A DNA stretch of 64,000 bases from Marinicrinis sediminis (lineage in GTDB: Bacteria > Bacillota > Bacilli > Paenibacillales > KCTC-33676), in contig NZ_JBHUMM010000010.1 of the NCBI RefSeq assembly GCF_042685085.1, positions 302,232-366,231 on the forward strand. The letters are read 5' to 3'. Position 1 is the stretch's first letter, and each line of letters starts with the position of its first letter. A program made the position numbers and the translations under genes. The notes beneath the pieces were generated by a model that made no database searches, was not told the DNA's origin, and worked only from the letters and a program-made list of their open reading frames with translations. Shown piece by piece: positions 9,486 to 17,801 of the stretch.

Positions 9486-9944
9486 GTGACAACAGCAACG
9501 GCAACGAAACAGGAGGTCAGTGTGCTCCTCAACCAGCAAGTAGCCAATTTTTCCATCCTGTTTGTGAAGCTGCATCATTATCATTGGTTTGTGAAAGGAA
9601 CTTCCTTTTTCAAGCTTCATGAAACCTTTGAGGCCTATTATGATGAAGCTGCGCAAGTCATCGATGATCTGGCAGAACGAATTTTAACGATTGGGGGCAA
9701 GCCGCAATCGCGCATGTCGGAGTATTTGCAGACCACGACCCTGCAAGAAGCCAGTGGCAATGAACAGGCTGCGCAGATGGTGCAGCAAGTCAAGGCGGAT
9801 TTTGAGCAGATTGTTCAGGAGTTGGGTGAGAGCCGTATCCAGGCAGAAGACGCGGGTGACCAGGTCTCAGGAGATATGTTGCTGGGTATTCAGGAAAGTC
9901 TGGAAAAGCATATCTGGATGCTGCATTCATTTTTGTCCGAATAA
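9486..9944 (+). CDS. dps: Dps/MrgA-family ferritin-like protein
   Basis: Mini-ferritin that oxidises and stores iron with peroxide and protects DNA; acts as a cytoplasmic dodecamer. Its 152 residues are typical. The intersubunit ferroxidase site is visible: KLHHYHWFVKG, then the helix HETFEAYYDEAAQVIDDLAERI with the Asp and Glu ligands. A TTG at 9477 is also in frame; the GTG at 9486 has AGGCAGG at a better distance. A hairpin with a T-rich tail follows. Divergent from mtnK; no convincing PerR box was seen in this short gap. Confidence 0.92.
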   Translation: MTTATATKQEVSVLLNQQVANFSILFVKLHHYHWFVKGTSFFKLHETFEAYYDEAAQVIDDLAERILTIGGKPQSRMSEYLQTTTLQEASGNEQAAQMVQQVKADFEQIVQELGESRIQAEDAGDQVSGDMLLGIQESLEKHIWMLHSFLSE

Positions 9945-9961
9945 TTTGTGAAACCGGGAAC

Positions 9962-9989
9962 GGAGACTCTTCGCGGGGTCTTCTTTTCC
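9962..9989 (+). terminator. Likely terminator after dps
   Basis: An eight-pair stem (9962-9969 with 9976-9983, two G-U pairs) is followed by a T-rich stretch, 18 nt after the dps stop. Confidence 0.5.
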
Positions 9990-10062
9990 TGTACATACGT
10001 ACGAGATGCCCGCCGTGGGCGAGATCGGTCAGGTCTCTCAACAAAAAAAGTCAAAACGATCA

Positions 10063-10091
10063 TTGAAGGGGAGCCTAATCATCGTTATAAT
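10063..10091 (+). promoter_or_regulatory. Sigma-A promoter for the DUF1802 gene
   Basis: TTGAAG (10063-10068), a 17-bp spacer and a perfect TATAAT (10086-10091). Its position also argues that translation starts at the TTG at 10149 and not at the upstream in-frame ATG at 9948. Confidence 0.65.
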
Positions 10092-10148
10092 GAACACCAT
10101 ATTGATATGCCACAGGCAAAGCTTTCAAATGCCGAAGGAGGGTTTCGA

Positions 10149-10718
10149 TTGGGCTCACAAGCGGTCGCCCTAAAAGAATGGGCATCCGTTATTCAAGCAT
10201 TGAAAGAGGGGCGTCAGGCTCTGATCATGAGAAAAGGCGGCATCGCGGAAGAAACGCGTCAGTTTGAGCTTGCCTACCCCCGATTTTATTTGTTTCCAAC
10301 GTATGAACACCAGAAAAAGCATTTAATGAAGGAAGCCTATCAGCATCTGGTAGAAACGAGCACGCCATCCAGCCTGACCATCGATTGTGTGGCCGTTGCG
10401 GAACAGGAATTTCTCATTGATGAGGAAGACAAGCTGGAAGCACTTATGGATCTGCACATTTGGACAGAGGCGTTTGCAGCAGAACGCTTGAGATGGAAGA
10501 AGAAGCAGCCACTTCATCTAATTCCGTTAAGGATCTACCGCCTTCCTGAGGCGCATTCCCTGTCGATGGAACCAGAATATGAGGGTTGTAAATCTTGGAT
10601 TGAAGTACCGCTCCCTGCCCTGAGTGATGATATACTGGAGCAGAGCAGCCCGGTGCTGAACGAAACGGCGTATGAGGATCTGCTGGGCACGCTTCGGGAA
10701 AGATTGAGCGACCGCTGA
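10149..10718 (+). CDS. DUF1802 family protein
   Basis: Function unknown; cytoplasmic, 189 residues. It opens with the pattern typical of DUF1802: LKEWASVIQALKEGRQALIM then RKGGI, followed by FYLFPTYEHQKKHLM. Start choice: an in-frame ATG exists at 9948, but the sequence between shows no protein-like character, a good promoter sits at 10063-10091, and GAAGGAGGG (10134-10142) is six bases before TTG at 10149. It stands alone between dps and the suf operon; the context does not reveal its role. Confidence 0.85.
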   Translation: MGSQAVALKEWASVIQALKEGRQALIMRKGGIAEETRQFELAYPRFYLFPTYEHQKKHLMKEAYQHLVETSTPSSLTIDCVAVAEQEFLIDEEDKLEALMDLHIWTEAFAAERLRWKKKQPLHLIPLRIYRLPEAHSLSMEPEYEGCKSWIEVPLPALSDDILEQSSPVLNETAYEDLLGTLRERLSDR

Positions 10719-10741
10719 ATAAGCAGACTTTGTTTGCATGT

Positions 10742-10756
10742 TTAGAATAATTATTA
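10742..10756 (+). promoter_or_regulatory. PerR/Fur-type 7-1-7 box upstream of suf
   Basis: The 15-mer at 10742-10756 matches the PerR consensus TTATAATNATTATAA at 13 of 14 defined positions. It overlaps a possible promoter (TTTGCA at 10733-10738, TATAAA at 10755-10760), so a bound repressor would block transcription. The AT-rich setting raises the chance of coincidence. Confidence 0.45.
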
Positions 10757-10771
10757 TAAACTAAACTATAT

Positions 10772-10790
10772 TGAGAATCACTGAGAATCA
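10772..10790. repeat. Direct repeat of TGAGAATCA in the suf leader
   Basis: Two identical 9-mers (10772-10780 and 10782-10790) separated by one base, between the PerR-like box and sufC. The motif resembles half of a Fur-type site, so a regulator binding in tandem is possible; function is unproven. Confidence 0.4.
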
Positions 10791-10833
10791 ATCAAAGACC
10801 ATTGATTACTATAAGCATGGAGGGTATTCATTT

Positions 10834-11667
10834 ATGAGCGAAAATCAATTGTTCAAAATAGACGGCTTGAAGGCGTCTGTTGAAGGCAAGGAAATTCTGA
10901 AAGGCATCAACCTGGAAATGAATGGCGGTGAAATTCACGCTATTATGGGACCAAACGGGACCGGGAAAAGTACGCTTGCTTCCGCGATTATGGGGCATCC
11001 CAAATATGAGGTGACCGAGGGTGCTGCCTACTTGGAAGGCGAGAACGTGTTTGATATGGAAGTGGATGAGAGAGCGCGTGCGGGATTATTCCTGGCCATG
11101 CAGTATCCAAGTGAGATTACCGGGGTTACCAATGCGGATTTCTTGCGCAGTGCCATCAATGCAAGACGGGGAGAAGGCAATGAAATTTCCCTGATCAAGT
11201 TTATTCGTCAAATGGAAGGCAGCATGGGGAAACTGGAGATGGACCCTCAGTTCATGCACCGTTACCTGAATGAAGGCTTCTCGGGCGGAGAGAAAAAGCG
11301 CAATGAGATTTTGCAAATGGCGATGCTTGATCCGAAGGTATGTATTTTGGATGAAATCGACTCCGGTCTGGATATCGATGCATTGAAAATCGTAGCCAAT
11401 GGCGTCAATGAAATGCGCAATGACGAGCGTTCGTTCCTGATCATTACCCACTACCAGCGCTTGTTGAACTATATTAAGCCAGATTTTGTTCATGTCATGA
11501 TGCAGGGACGGATTGTGAAGTCCGGCGGTCCTGAGCTTGCGCAGCGTCTGGAAGAAGAAGGCTATGACTGGATCAAGGAAGAGCTTGGCATTGAGCATGA
11601 GACCGTAGGCCAGGACACAGAAGAATTTCAAGTACCAATGAACACGACCGCTCCAAAGTTTGAGTAA
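10834..11667 (+). CDS. sufC: Fe-S cluster assembly ATPase SufC
   Basis: ABC-type ATPase of the SufBCD scaffold, which assembles Fe-S clusters in the cytoplasm. Walker A is GPNGTGKSTL, the signature FSGGEKKRNEI, Walker B VCILDEIDSGLDID, with the following ITHYQRLL switch. The 277-residue protein is slightly longer than most SufC proteins, owing to a C-terminal tail (GQDTEEFQVPMNTT). GGAGGG eight bases before ATG 10834 sets the start; an in-frame ATG at 10771 lies within the leader. First gene of sufCDSUB. Confidence 0.97.
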   Translation: MSENQLFKIDGLKASVEGKEILKGINLEMNGGEIHAIMGPNGTGKSTLASAIMGHPKYEVTEGAAYLEGENVFDMEVDERARAGLFLAMQYPSEITGVTNADFLRSAINARRGEGNEISLIKFIRQMEGSMGKLEMDPQFMHRYLNEGFSGGEKKRNEILQMAMLDPKVCILDEIDSGLDIDALKIVANGVNEMRNDERSFLIITHYQRLLNYIKPDFVHVMMQGRIVKSGGPELAQRLEEEGYDWIKEELGIEHETVGQDTEEFQVPMNTTAPKFE

Positions 11668-11705
11668 ACATTCGGACGGATCAAAACCAATCAGGAGGAA
11701 TGCAA

Positions 11706-13007
11706 ATGACGACCGATATCATGCTTCCGATTGGCCGTGAACAGATCCAAGCGTCAGCAAGTGCCAAGCAAGAGCCTGAATGGCTGACACAGCTCCGTTT
11801 GGACGCTTTGGAGAAAGCAGGTCAATTGGAATTGCCACAACTGGAAAAAACAAAGCTGGATCGCTGGAATATCGACCAGTATGGACAATACAAATTAGAG
11901 AAGGCCGTGCAGCATTATGATGAGCTGCCAGCCAGCCTGAAAGAAGTGCTACAGGGCAAAGAATACGAGAATTTGCTGGTACAGCAAAATGCATCGGTTA
12001 TTTTTGAACAGCTTACAGAGGATTTGAAGTCTCAGGGTGTTATTTTCATGTCTTTGGAAGAAGCTGCGAAAGTACATGAGAATTTGGTTAAACCGCATCT
12101 GATGAGTGTCGTGCAGCGTGATGAGAACAAGGTAGCCGCGCTGCATGCGGCTGGATTCAGCGGGGGCGTGTTCGTCTATGTCCCTAAAAACGTAGAAGTC
12201 CAGATTCCTTTGCAGGCGATGTTCCTTCACGATCAGAAAGACACCCAGTTTTCACCTCACATTCTGATCGTGGCCGAGCAGCACAGCCGAGTCACCTATG
12301 TGGATTATGTGCATAGTGAAGCGGAAGGAGCGAACACCGTACACAATTCAGTTGCAGAGGTGGTCGTGAAGCCGGGGGCGCATGTGACTTTCGCGTCGAT
12401 CCATCAGTTGCAGGAAGGCACCACGGATTTGAGCTATCGCCGTGCCCATGTCGAGAACGACGGAAAGATCGAATGGATCATTGGAGAGATGAATAACGGG
12501 AATGTCGTATCCGATACGACATCCATTCTGAAGGGCAATGGCTCCAATTCCGATGCAAAGGTGATTTGCATCGGTACGAAGGCTCAAAAGCTCAATATTA
12601 CAACGCGTGCCGTTCACTTCGGAAAGAGCTCCAACAGTGACATGATCACAAGAGCGACGATGAAAGATGAAGCGACCGCGATTATCAATGGCATCACGAA
12701 AATTGAAAAAGGGGCAACGCATGCAAACGGCGAACAGACGGAGCGCGTGCTTATGCTCAGTCCGAAAGCGCGCGGGGATGCAAACCCGATGCTATTGATT
12801 GACGAGGATGAGGTAACCGCTGGTCATGCGGCGAGTGCCGGTCAAGTCAACAAGGAACAACTGCACTACCTGATGTCTCGCGGAATCAGCAGAGAGCAAG
12901 CGACGAAGCTGATCATTACCGGATTCCTGGAGCCGATCGTGGCCGAAATGCCGATTCCTGCATTGAAGGAGCAGTTGGCGCAATTGGTAGAAAGGAAGCT
13001 CGGATAA
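11706..13007 (+). CDS. sufD: Fe-S cluster assembly protein SufD
   Basis: Scaffold partner of SufB and SufC, 433 residues. It has the SufB/SufD beta-helix core: GGVFVYVPKNVEVQIPLQA, the region around VTYVDYVHSEAEG, and the C-terminal helices HYLMSRGISREQATKLIITG. AGGAGG at 11693-11698 is too close to the ATG at 11700 and well spaced for the ATG at 11706. The stop overlaps the sufS start by one base, indicating coupling. Confidence 0.95.
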   Translation: MTTDIMLPIGREQIQASASAKQEPEWLTQLRLDALEKAGQLELPQLEKTKLDRWNIDQYGQYKLEKAVQHYDELPASLKEVLQGKEYENLLVQQNASVIFEQLTEDLKSQGVIFMSLEEAAKVHENLVKPHLMSVVQRDENKVAALHAAGFSGGVFVYVPKNVEVQIPLQAMFLHDQKDTQFSPHILIVAEQHSRVTYVDYVHSEAEGANTVHNSVAEVVVKPGAHVTFASIHQLQEGTTDLSYRRAHVENDGKIEWIIGEMNNGNVVSDTTSILKGNGSNSDAKVICIGTKAQKLNITTRAVHFGKSSNSDMITRATMKDEATAIINGITKIEKGATHANGEQTERVLMLSPKARGDANPMLLIDEDEVTAGHAASAGQVNKEQLHYLMSRGISREQATKLIITGFLEPIVAEMPIPALKEQLAQLVERKLG

Positions 13008-14233
13008 TGAATGTAGCCGAGATTCGCAAGCAATTTCCAATCCTTGATCAGGAAGTAAATGGTCATCCCCTTGTGTATTTGGACAGTGCCGCTACGTCGC
13101 AAAAACCGATCCAGGTGATTGAGACGATCAAGCATTATTACGAGTACCTTAACGCGAATGTTCATCGCGGTGTTCATACTCTTGGATCAAGAGCAACCGA
13201 TGCTTATGAAGGGGCGAGAGATAAGCTGGCTTGCTTCATCAACGCCCAGCATCGCGAAGAGATTGTATTTACAAGAGGGACCACGACCGCCATCAATTTG
13301 GTTGCTTCCAGTTATGCACGATCGGTCTGCCAGGAAGGGGATGAGATTGTGCTGACGCCGATGGAGCATCACAGCAATCTGATTCCTTGGCAGCAGGTCG
13401 CCAAAGCGACTGGGGCGGTTCTGAAATATATTCCTTTGCAAGCGGATGGTTCGATTCGTTTGGAAGATGTGGAAAAAACCGTGACTGACCGCACGAAAAT
13501 GGTTGCGATCGTGTATGTATCCAATGTGCTCGGAGTGGTCAATCCGGTTAAAGAAATTGCGGAAATCGCACACCGTCACGGTGCCAGGATACTTGTAGAT
13601 GGCGCGCAGAGTACCCCTCATCTCAAGGTGGATGTGCAGGCGCTTGACTGTGATTTCTACACCCTGTCCGGTCACAAAATGTGTGGACCGACCGGAATTG
13701 GTGCATTATATGGAAAAAAAGCTTTGCTTGAGCAAATGGAGCCGGTCGAATTCGGCGGTGAGATGATTGACCATGTCGATTTGTATGAATCTACCTGGAA
13801 GGAACTTCCCTGGAAGTTCGAGGGGGGGACCCCGATCATTGCTGGTGCAGCCGGTCTGGCTGCCGCAGTAGATTTTCTGGAACAGATCGGGATGGACACC
13901 ATCGACCGTCACGAAAAGCAGATCACGGCGTATGCGATGGAGCGAATGAAGGAAATTGACGGCATCGAAATCTACGGACCGCAGCAGGACCGAGCTGGAT
14001 TGGTCACATTCAATCTGGACGATGTTCATCCGCATGATGTTGCCACTGTGCTGGATGCAGAGGGTGTCGCTGTTCGTGCCGGACACCATTGCTGCCAGCC
14101 TTTGATGAGATGGCTGAACGTATCCGCGACGGCAAGAGCAAGCTTCTATCTGTACAACACAGAGGAAGATGTGGATCGGCTGGTTCAAGCATTGCGGAAG
14201 ACAAAGGAGTATTTTGGCTATGCAACTGGATGA
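13007..14233 (+). CDS. sufS: Cysteine desulfurase SufS
   Basis: PLP enzyme that takes sulfur from cysteine and passes it to SufU for Fe-S assembly. The 408-residue sequence shows NVHRGVHTLGSRAT, the PLP lysine in LSGHKMCGPTG, GGEMI, and the catalytic Cys in RAGHHCCQPLM. Group II desulfurase (SufS type) by its length and by the short loop around the catalytic Cys. Its 3' end overlaps the start of sufU by 14 nt. Confidence 0.97.
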   Translation: MNVAEIRKQFPILDQEVNGHPLVYLDSAATSQKPIQVIETIKHYYEYLNANVHRGVHTLGSRATDAYEGARDKLACFINAQHREEIVFTRGTTTAINLVASSYARSVCQEGDEIVLTPMEHHSNLIPWQQVAKATGAVLKYIPLQADGSIRLEDVEKTVTDRTKMVAIVYVSNVLGVVNPVKEIAEIAHRHGARILVDGAQSTPHLKVDVQALDCDFYTLSGHKMCGPTGIGALYGKKALLEQMEPVEFGGEMIDHVDLYESTWKELPWKFEGGTPIIAGAAGLAAAVDFLEQIGMDTIDRHEKQITAYAMERMKEIDGIEIYGPQQDRAGLVTFNLDDVHPHDVATVLDAEGVAVRAGHHCCQPLMRWLNVSATARASFYLYNTEEDVDRLVQALRKTKEYFGYATG

Positions 14234-14645
14234 TTTGTATCGCAGAGTGATCATGGATCATTACAAGAGTCCCAGAAACCGCGGAACCGCAGAGGATGAA
14301 ACGGTATCTGTTCAGCTGAACAATCCAACCTGTGGAGATCGCATTGTCCTGCAAATGCACATTGAGGATGGCAAGGTTACATCGGCTCGCTTTGATGGCG
14401 AAGGATGTTCCATCAGCATTGCATCGGCTTCCATGATGACCGATGCGATTAAAGGGAAGACGCTGGAGGAAGCAGCGGAGATGGCGGAGCAATTTTCGAA
14501 AATGATGCAGGGAGAGCCGCAGGAATTCGAGTATGAAGAGCTGGAGGCTTTATCCGGTGTTAATAAATTCCCGGCCCGCATCAAATGTGCGACCTTAGCC
14601 TGGAATGCCATGAAAAAGGGTTTCCATGAAGTCGAATCCGAATAG
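14220..14645 (+). CDS. sufU: Zinc-dependent sulfurtransferase SufU
   Basis: Accepts persulfide sulfur from SufS and relays it to the SufBCD scaffold; the Gram-positive counterpart of SufE in this step. 141 residues. Zinc ligands are visible: NPTCGDRI (Cys and Asp), GEGCSIS and RIKCATLAW. Start chosen at ATG 14220 (MQLDDLYRRVIMDHY, the family N-terminus) with AAAGGAG ten bases upstream; the in-frame ATG at 14169 lies deep inside sufS. Confidence 0.96.
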   Translation: MQLDDLYRRVIMDHYKSPRNRGTAEDETVSVQLNNPTCGDRIVLQMHIEDGKVTSARFDGEGCSISIASASMMTDAIKGKTLEEAAEMAEQFSKMMQGEPQEFEYEELEALSGVNKFPARIKCATLAWNAMKKGFHEVESE

Positions 14646-14709
14646 ATGATTAGCCGTTATCAATACGTTATATGTTGTTTACAATTATAAGAAAACAGGA
14701 GGGATAACG

Positions 14710-16107
14710 ATGGCGAAGAAAATGCCCGAGATCGGGGAATATAAGTATGGTTTCCGCGATACCCATCAGGCCGTGTTTCAAACCGGTAAAGGTTTGACGG
14801 AAGAAATCGTCAGAGAGATATCCAGACAAAAGGACGAGCCGGAATGGATGCTGGAGTTTCGCCTGAAGTCACTGGAGCAATTCAACAAGATGCCGATGCC
14901 TCGCTGGGGTGGCAATCTCGATGATCTGGATTTCAACGACATCCAGTATTATGTGAAGCCTTCCGAAAAGCAAGGGAAAACATGGGAAGAAGTGCCGTCC
15001 GAAATCAAGGAAACGTTTGACAAGCTCGGTATTCCGGAAGCGGAACAGAAATTCCTGGCCGGTGTATCTGCCCAGTATGAGTCTGAAGTTGTTTATCACA
15101 GCATGCAAAAGGAACTGGAAGATCAAGGCGTCATCTTCATGGACACGGATTCCGCGCTAAAGGAATATCCTGAGCTGTTCAAGGAATATTTCGGAACCGT
15201 GATTCCGCCTAGCGACAACAAGTTTTCTGCGCTCAACAGTGCAGTCTGGTCTGGCGGTAGCTTTATCTATGTACCCAAAGGGGTGAAATGCGAAGTGCCG
15301 CTTCAGGCATACTTCCGCATCAACTCTGAAAATATGGGACAGTTCGAGCGTACCCTGATCATTACGGATGAAGACAGCTTTGTTCACTATGTAGAAGGCT
15401 GTACCGCTCCGGTTTACAGCACAAACTCTCTGCACAGTGCGGTCGTAGAGATTGTATGCCGCAAAAACTCCCGCGCCAGATATACGACGATTCAAAACTG
15501 GGCGCCGAATATCTATAACCTCGTAACCAAGCGTGCGGTGGCAGAAGAGGGAGCAAACATGGAGTGGGTCGATGGAAACATTGGTTCCAAGCTGACCATG
15601 AAATACCCGGCTGTTGTGTTGAAAGGACGGGGAGCCAAAGGTTCCGTACTTTCCATCGCAGTCGCAGGAAAAGGCCAGCATCAGGATGCAGGCGCGAAAA
15701 TGGTGCATTTGGCTCCTGAGACGACCTCCACGATCGTGTCCAAATCCATCAGTAAGCACGGTGGAAAGGTGACGTATCGCGGCCTGACTTCCTTCAACCG
15801 CAATTCGCAGGGCTCTAAAGCGAACATTCAGTGTGATACGCTCATTATGGATAATGAATCGACCTCAGATACGATTCCATATAATGAAATCCTGAATGAT
15901 GACATTACGCTTGAGCACGAAGCGACTGTATCGAAGGTGTCAGAAGAGCAACTTTTCTATCTGATGAGTCGCGGATTAAGCCAGGAAGAAGCAACCCAAA
16001 TGATCGTCATGGGCTTTATTGAGCCATTTACGAAGGAGCTTCCAATGGAATACGCTGTCGAAATGAACCGCTTGATTAAATTCGAGATGGAAGGCAGTAT
16101 TGGATAA
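14710..16107 (+). CDS. sufB: Fe-S cluster assembly protein SufB
   Basis: Main scaffold subunit of SufBCD, 465 residues. N-terminal helical part EIGEYKYGFRDTH, then the beta-helix with GGSFIYVPKGVKCEVPLQAY and VHYVEGCTAP, and the C-terminal LFYLMSRGLSQEEATQMIVM shared with SufD. GGAGGG precedes the ATG. The 64-nt gap after sufU holds TTGTTTAC and TATAAG-like stretches, so a minor internal promoter is possible. Confidence 0.97.
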   Translation: MAKKMPEIGEYKYGFRDTHQAVFQTGKGLTEEIVREISRQKDEPEWMLEFRLKSLEQFNKMPMPRWGGNLDDLDFNDIQYYVKPSEKQGKTWEEVPSEIKETFDKLGIPEAEQKFLAGVSAQYESEVVYHSMQKELEDQGVIFMDTDSALKEYPELFKEYFGTVIPPSDNKFSALNSAVWSGGSFIYVPKGVKCEVPLQAYFRINSENMGQFERTLIITDEDSFVHYVEGCTAPVYSTNSLHSAVVEIVCRKNSRARYTTIQNWAPNIYNLVTKRAVAEEGANMEWVDGNIGSKLTMKYPAVVLKGRGAKGSVLSIAVAGKGQHQDAGAKMVHLAPETTSTIVSKSISKHGGKVTYRGLTSFNRNSQGSKANIQCDTLIMDNESTSDTIPYNEILNDDITLEHEATVSKVSEEQLFYLMSRGLSQEEATQMIVMGFIEPFTKELPMEYAVEMNRLIKFEMEGSIG

Positions 16108-16136
16108 GCCTTGTACAGCAAGGGGTTTATGATCTG

Positions 16137-16159
16137 AAATCATGATTTATCCATGATTT
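16137..16159 (+). terminator. Weak hairpin after sufB
   Basis: Perfect 8-bp stem (AAATCATG with CATGATTT) and 7-nt loop, 30 nt after the sufB stop, but without a T-tract. A smaller stem lies at 16109-16123. No better terminator for the suf operon was found. Confidence 0.3.
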
Positions 16160-16177
16160 GTCCATTAATTATTCAGC

Positions 16178-16340
16178 TCAAGTATTTTTCATATAGCTTC
16201 AGCGCATCATCTTCAATTTTTTCAGTAACATGTAGATACGTGTCTGCTGGGACTTTCACGCTTGCGTGACTTAGTCGCTCGGACACGTATTTTGTTTGCA
16301 CATCTGTTTAATATGTTGAACATCTTCTCCAGCTATCGGT
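16178..16340 (-). pseudogene. Remnant of a tyrosine recombinase (integrase) C-terminus
   Basis: Leftward translation ending at 16178 reads KYVSERLSHASVKV followed by DTYLHVTEKIEDDALKLYEK and a stop. This matches the C-terminal catalytic region of phage or ICE tyrosine integrases (SERLGHAS..TxxxYxHV), including the terminal Tyr region. Upstream the frame is broken by a stop, and another frame continues with AGEDVQHIKQM, suggesting a frameshift. The rest of the gene is absent. It points to an old integration event just downstream of suf. Confidence 0.65.
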
Positions 16341-16359
16341 TTAACTGTGAAATGAAAAA

Positions 16360-16387
16360 TAAAAAATCCCCACCGTTTAGGTGAGGA
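16360..16387 (-). terminator. Terminator of the stalk-domain protein gene
   Basis: Leftward: stem 16380-16387 with 16367-16374 (one mismatch), followed by six T residues; 38 nt beyond the stop at 16425. Confidence 0.65.
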
Positions 16388-16424
16388 TCAAAGATGATGG
16401 CAGGATAGGCCTGATTCAGATAAG

Positions 16425-17102
16425 TTATGGCAGGATAATTTCCACTTCTTTCTCTTCTGAGATGATGTCGTAACTGGCATCACTTACATAAGAAAGTAAT
16501 AGTCTCATGCTCTTAATATCCTTGAATTCGCTGTTACTCAAAGGGAACGCAATCTTCCTTTTCTTTATGACCATGCCGTTAAAATCCGATTTTATCCAAT
16601 CATCGGATAACAGTGTTCTTTCGATCTGTTCCTTCGTATTTAACACGAGTTCAGAATGATCCACAAACCAGGTTAGCTTTTCATCAGATGTATTTTCAAC
16701 AGTAACATCTAATATAATGGCGGGTTGCGTTTCCGTTGCGTACTCATACTCTTGATAAGCCGGATCAAATGTGACTTGAGATACGTTCAATTTCATCGGC
16801 CCGCTTGTTACGTTTACATTGACCTTGAAGGTTTTGAGATTGCTGGCTAAGTTTGCTGAAGCGTCTTTTCCGACAATTGTAACAGTACGCGTCGAAGCTT
16901 CATACTTCACGTCAGCTCCGAGCATTTCCGCAGCGGCGCGAAGCGGAACGTATGTAGAACCATCAATGATTTTTGTTTCAGCATTGGAAATCTTTCCGTT
17001 AACGATCAGGGTCAGTCCGCTGCCTGCTGCGAAGACTCCAGCTGTGAATACGGCCATGACAGTGAAAATAGATAATGCAGTAATGATGATTTTTTTCTTC
17101 AA
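16425..17102 (-). CDS. Exported protein with copper amine oxidase N-terminal-like (stalk) domain
   Basis: 225-residue exported protein. Signal peptide at 1-25 (MKKKIIITALSIFTVMAVFT, cleavage near VFAAG). Residues 28-80 form the stalk domain common in Paenibacillus surface proteins: NGKISNAETKIIDGSTYVPL, then AAAEMLGADVKYE and RTVTIV. The remaining 145 residues look like one beta-rich domain (PAIILDVTVENTSDEKLTWF) of unknown role. Despite the family name there is no amine oxidase catalytic part. It probably sits at the cell surface. It ends in its own terminator and is not clearly in an operon. Confidence 0.85.
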   Translation of the reverse strand: MKKKIIITALSIFTVMAVFTAGVFAAGSGLTLIVNGKISNAETKIIDGSTYVPLRAAAEMLGADVKYEASTRTVTIVGKDASANLASNLKTFKVNVNVTSGPMKLNVSQVTFDPAYQEYEYATETQPAIILDVTVENTSDEKLTWFVDHSELVLNTKEQIERTLLSDDWIKSDFNGMVIKKRKIAFPLSNSEFKDIKSMRLLLSYVSDASYDIISEEKEVEIILP

Positions 17103-17235
17103 TGTATATTCCTCCTAATGATATGATGTCAGAGGAATTATTAGGAAAACTTTACAATTTACTTCTTTTCAAGAGAATAATCATTATTATTATTGAAATA
17201 TCCACCTGTGGTGGTAGTGGTCATCAAAGAATGGT

Positions 17236-17499
17236 TTATTTTCTTCTGCAAGCAAAGGAAATCGAAAGCGATGTTCCTAACACCGTGAAAAACATGGCAA
17301 TAGATACGAGAATAGAAGAGTCATCAACAGTGAGATACCATAGAATAAGCATGAAAATACCTAAAACTGTAAACTGAATACCGAGTAATATAAAATGAAT
17401 GTCTTTACCGTTTTCTCGAAACCATTTAAGCATTGCCATACAAATGAATACACATAACACTATTTGTACAGGTATTTGCACGAGGAAAGGTATGATCAT
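17236..17499 (-). CDS. Small membrane protein, unknown function
   Basis: About 87 residues from ATG 17499 (a GTG at 17511 is also possible); AAAGAGG lies just upstream but fits neither start ideally. Three hydrophobic segments are visible: IIPFLVQIPVQIVLCVFICM, FILLGIQFTVLGIFMLILWY and ILVSIAMFFTVLGTSLSISF, ending in basic residues. Not recognised. It lies between the stalk-domain gene and the divergent ABC permease operon. Possibly a chance ORF, but its membrane topology is coherent. Confidence 0.5.
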   Translation of the reverse strand: MIIPFLVQIPVQIVLCVFICMAMLKWFRENGKDIHFILLGIQFTVLGIFMLILWYLTVDDSSILVSIAMFFTVLGTSLSISFACRRK

Positions 17500-17647
17500 T
17501 TTGTTATGCACACCTCTTTCATTGTCATTTACATGACCGATTACATATTTTGGCGAACGGCTGCTTGTGCATTTCTGTAAGATATGTAAGAGACTCCTCC
17601 TGTATTATATTGTATAAGACCGACATCCACAACATCAGATAAGATAA

Positions 17648-17676
17648 TTGATAGAGATGGTATAAAGTGGTACTAT
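17648..17676 (+). promoter_or_regulatory. Candidate sigma-A promoter for the ABC permease operon
   Basis: TTGATA (17648-17653), a 17-bp spacer and TACTAT (17671-17676), about 125 nt before the permease start. The leader in between shows no clear riboswitch or operator. Confidence 0.5.
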
Positions 17677-17801
17677 AAGAAGATGATTATTATATTCATT
17701 CTATTTTAACAGAAATCGACGGCATCCATAAGATCATCATAGACAAACTGCACTTTCCTCTATTAAAATGCCAAATCTATTTAGACATTCAGGGGGCACG
17801 G

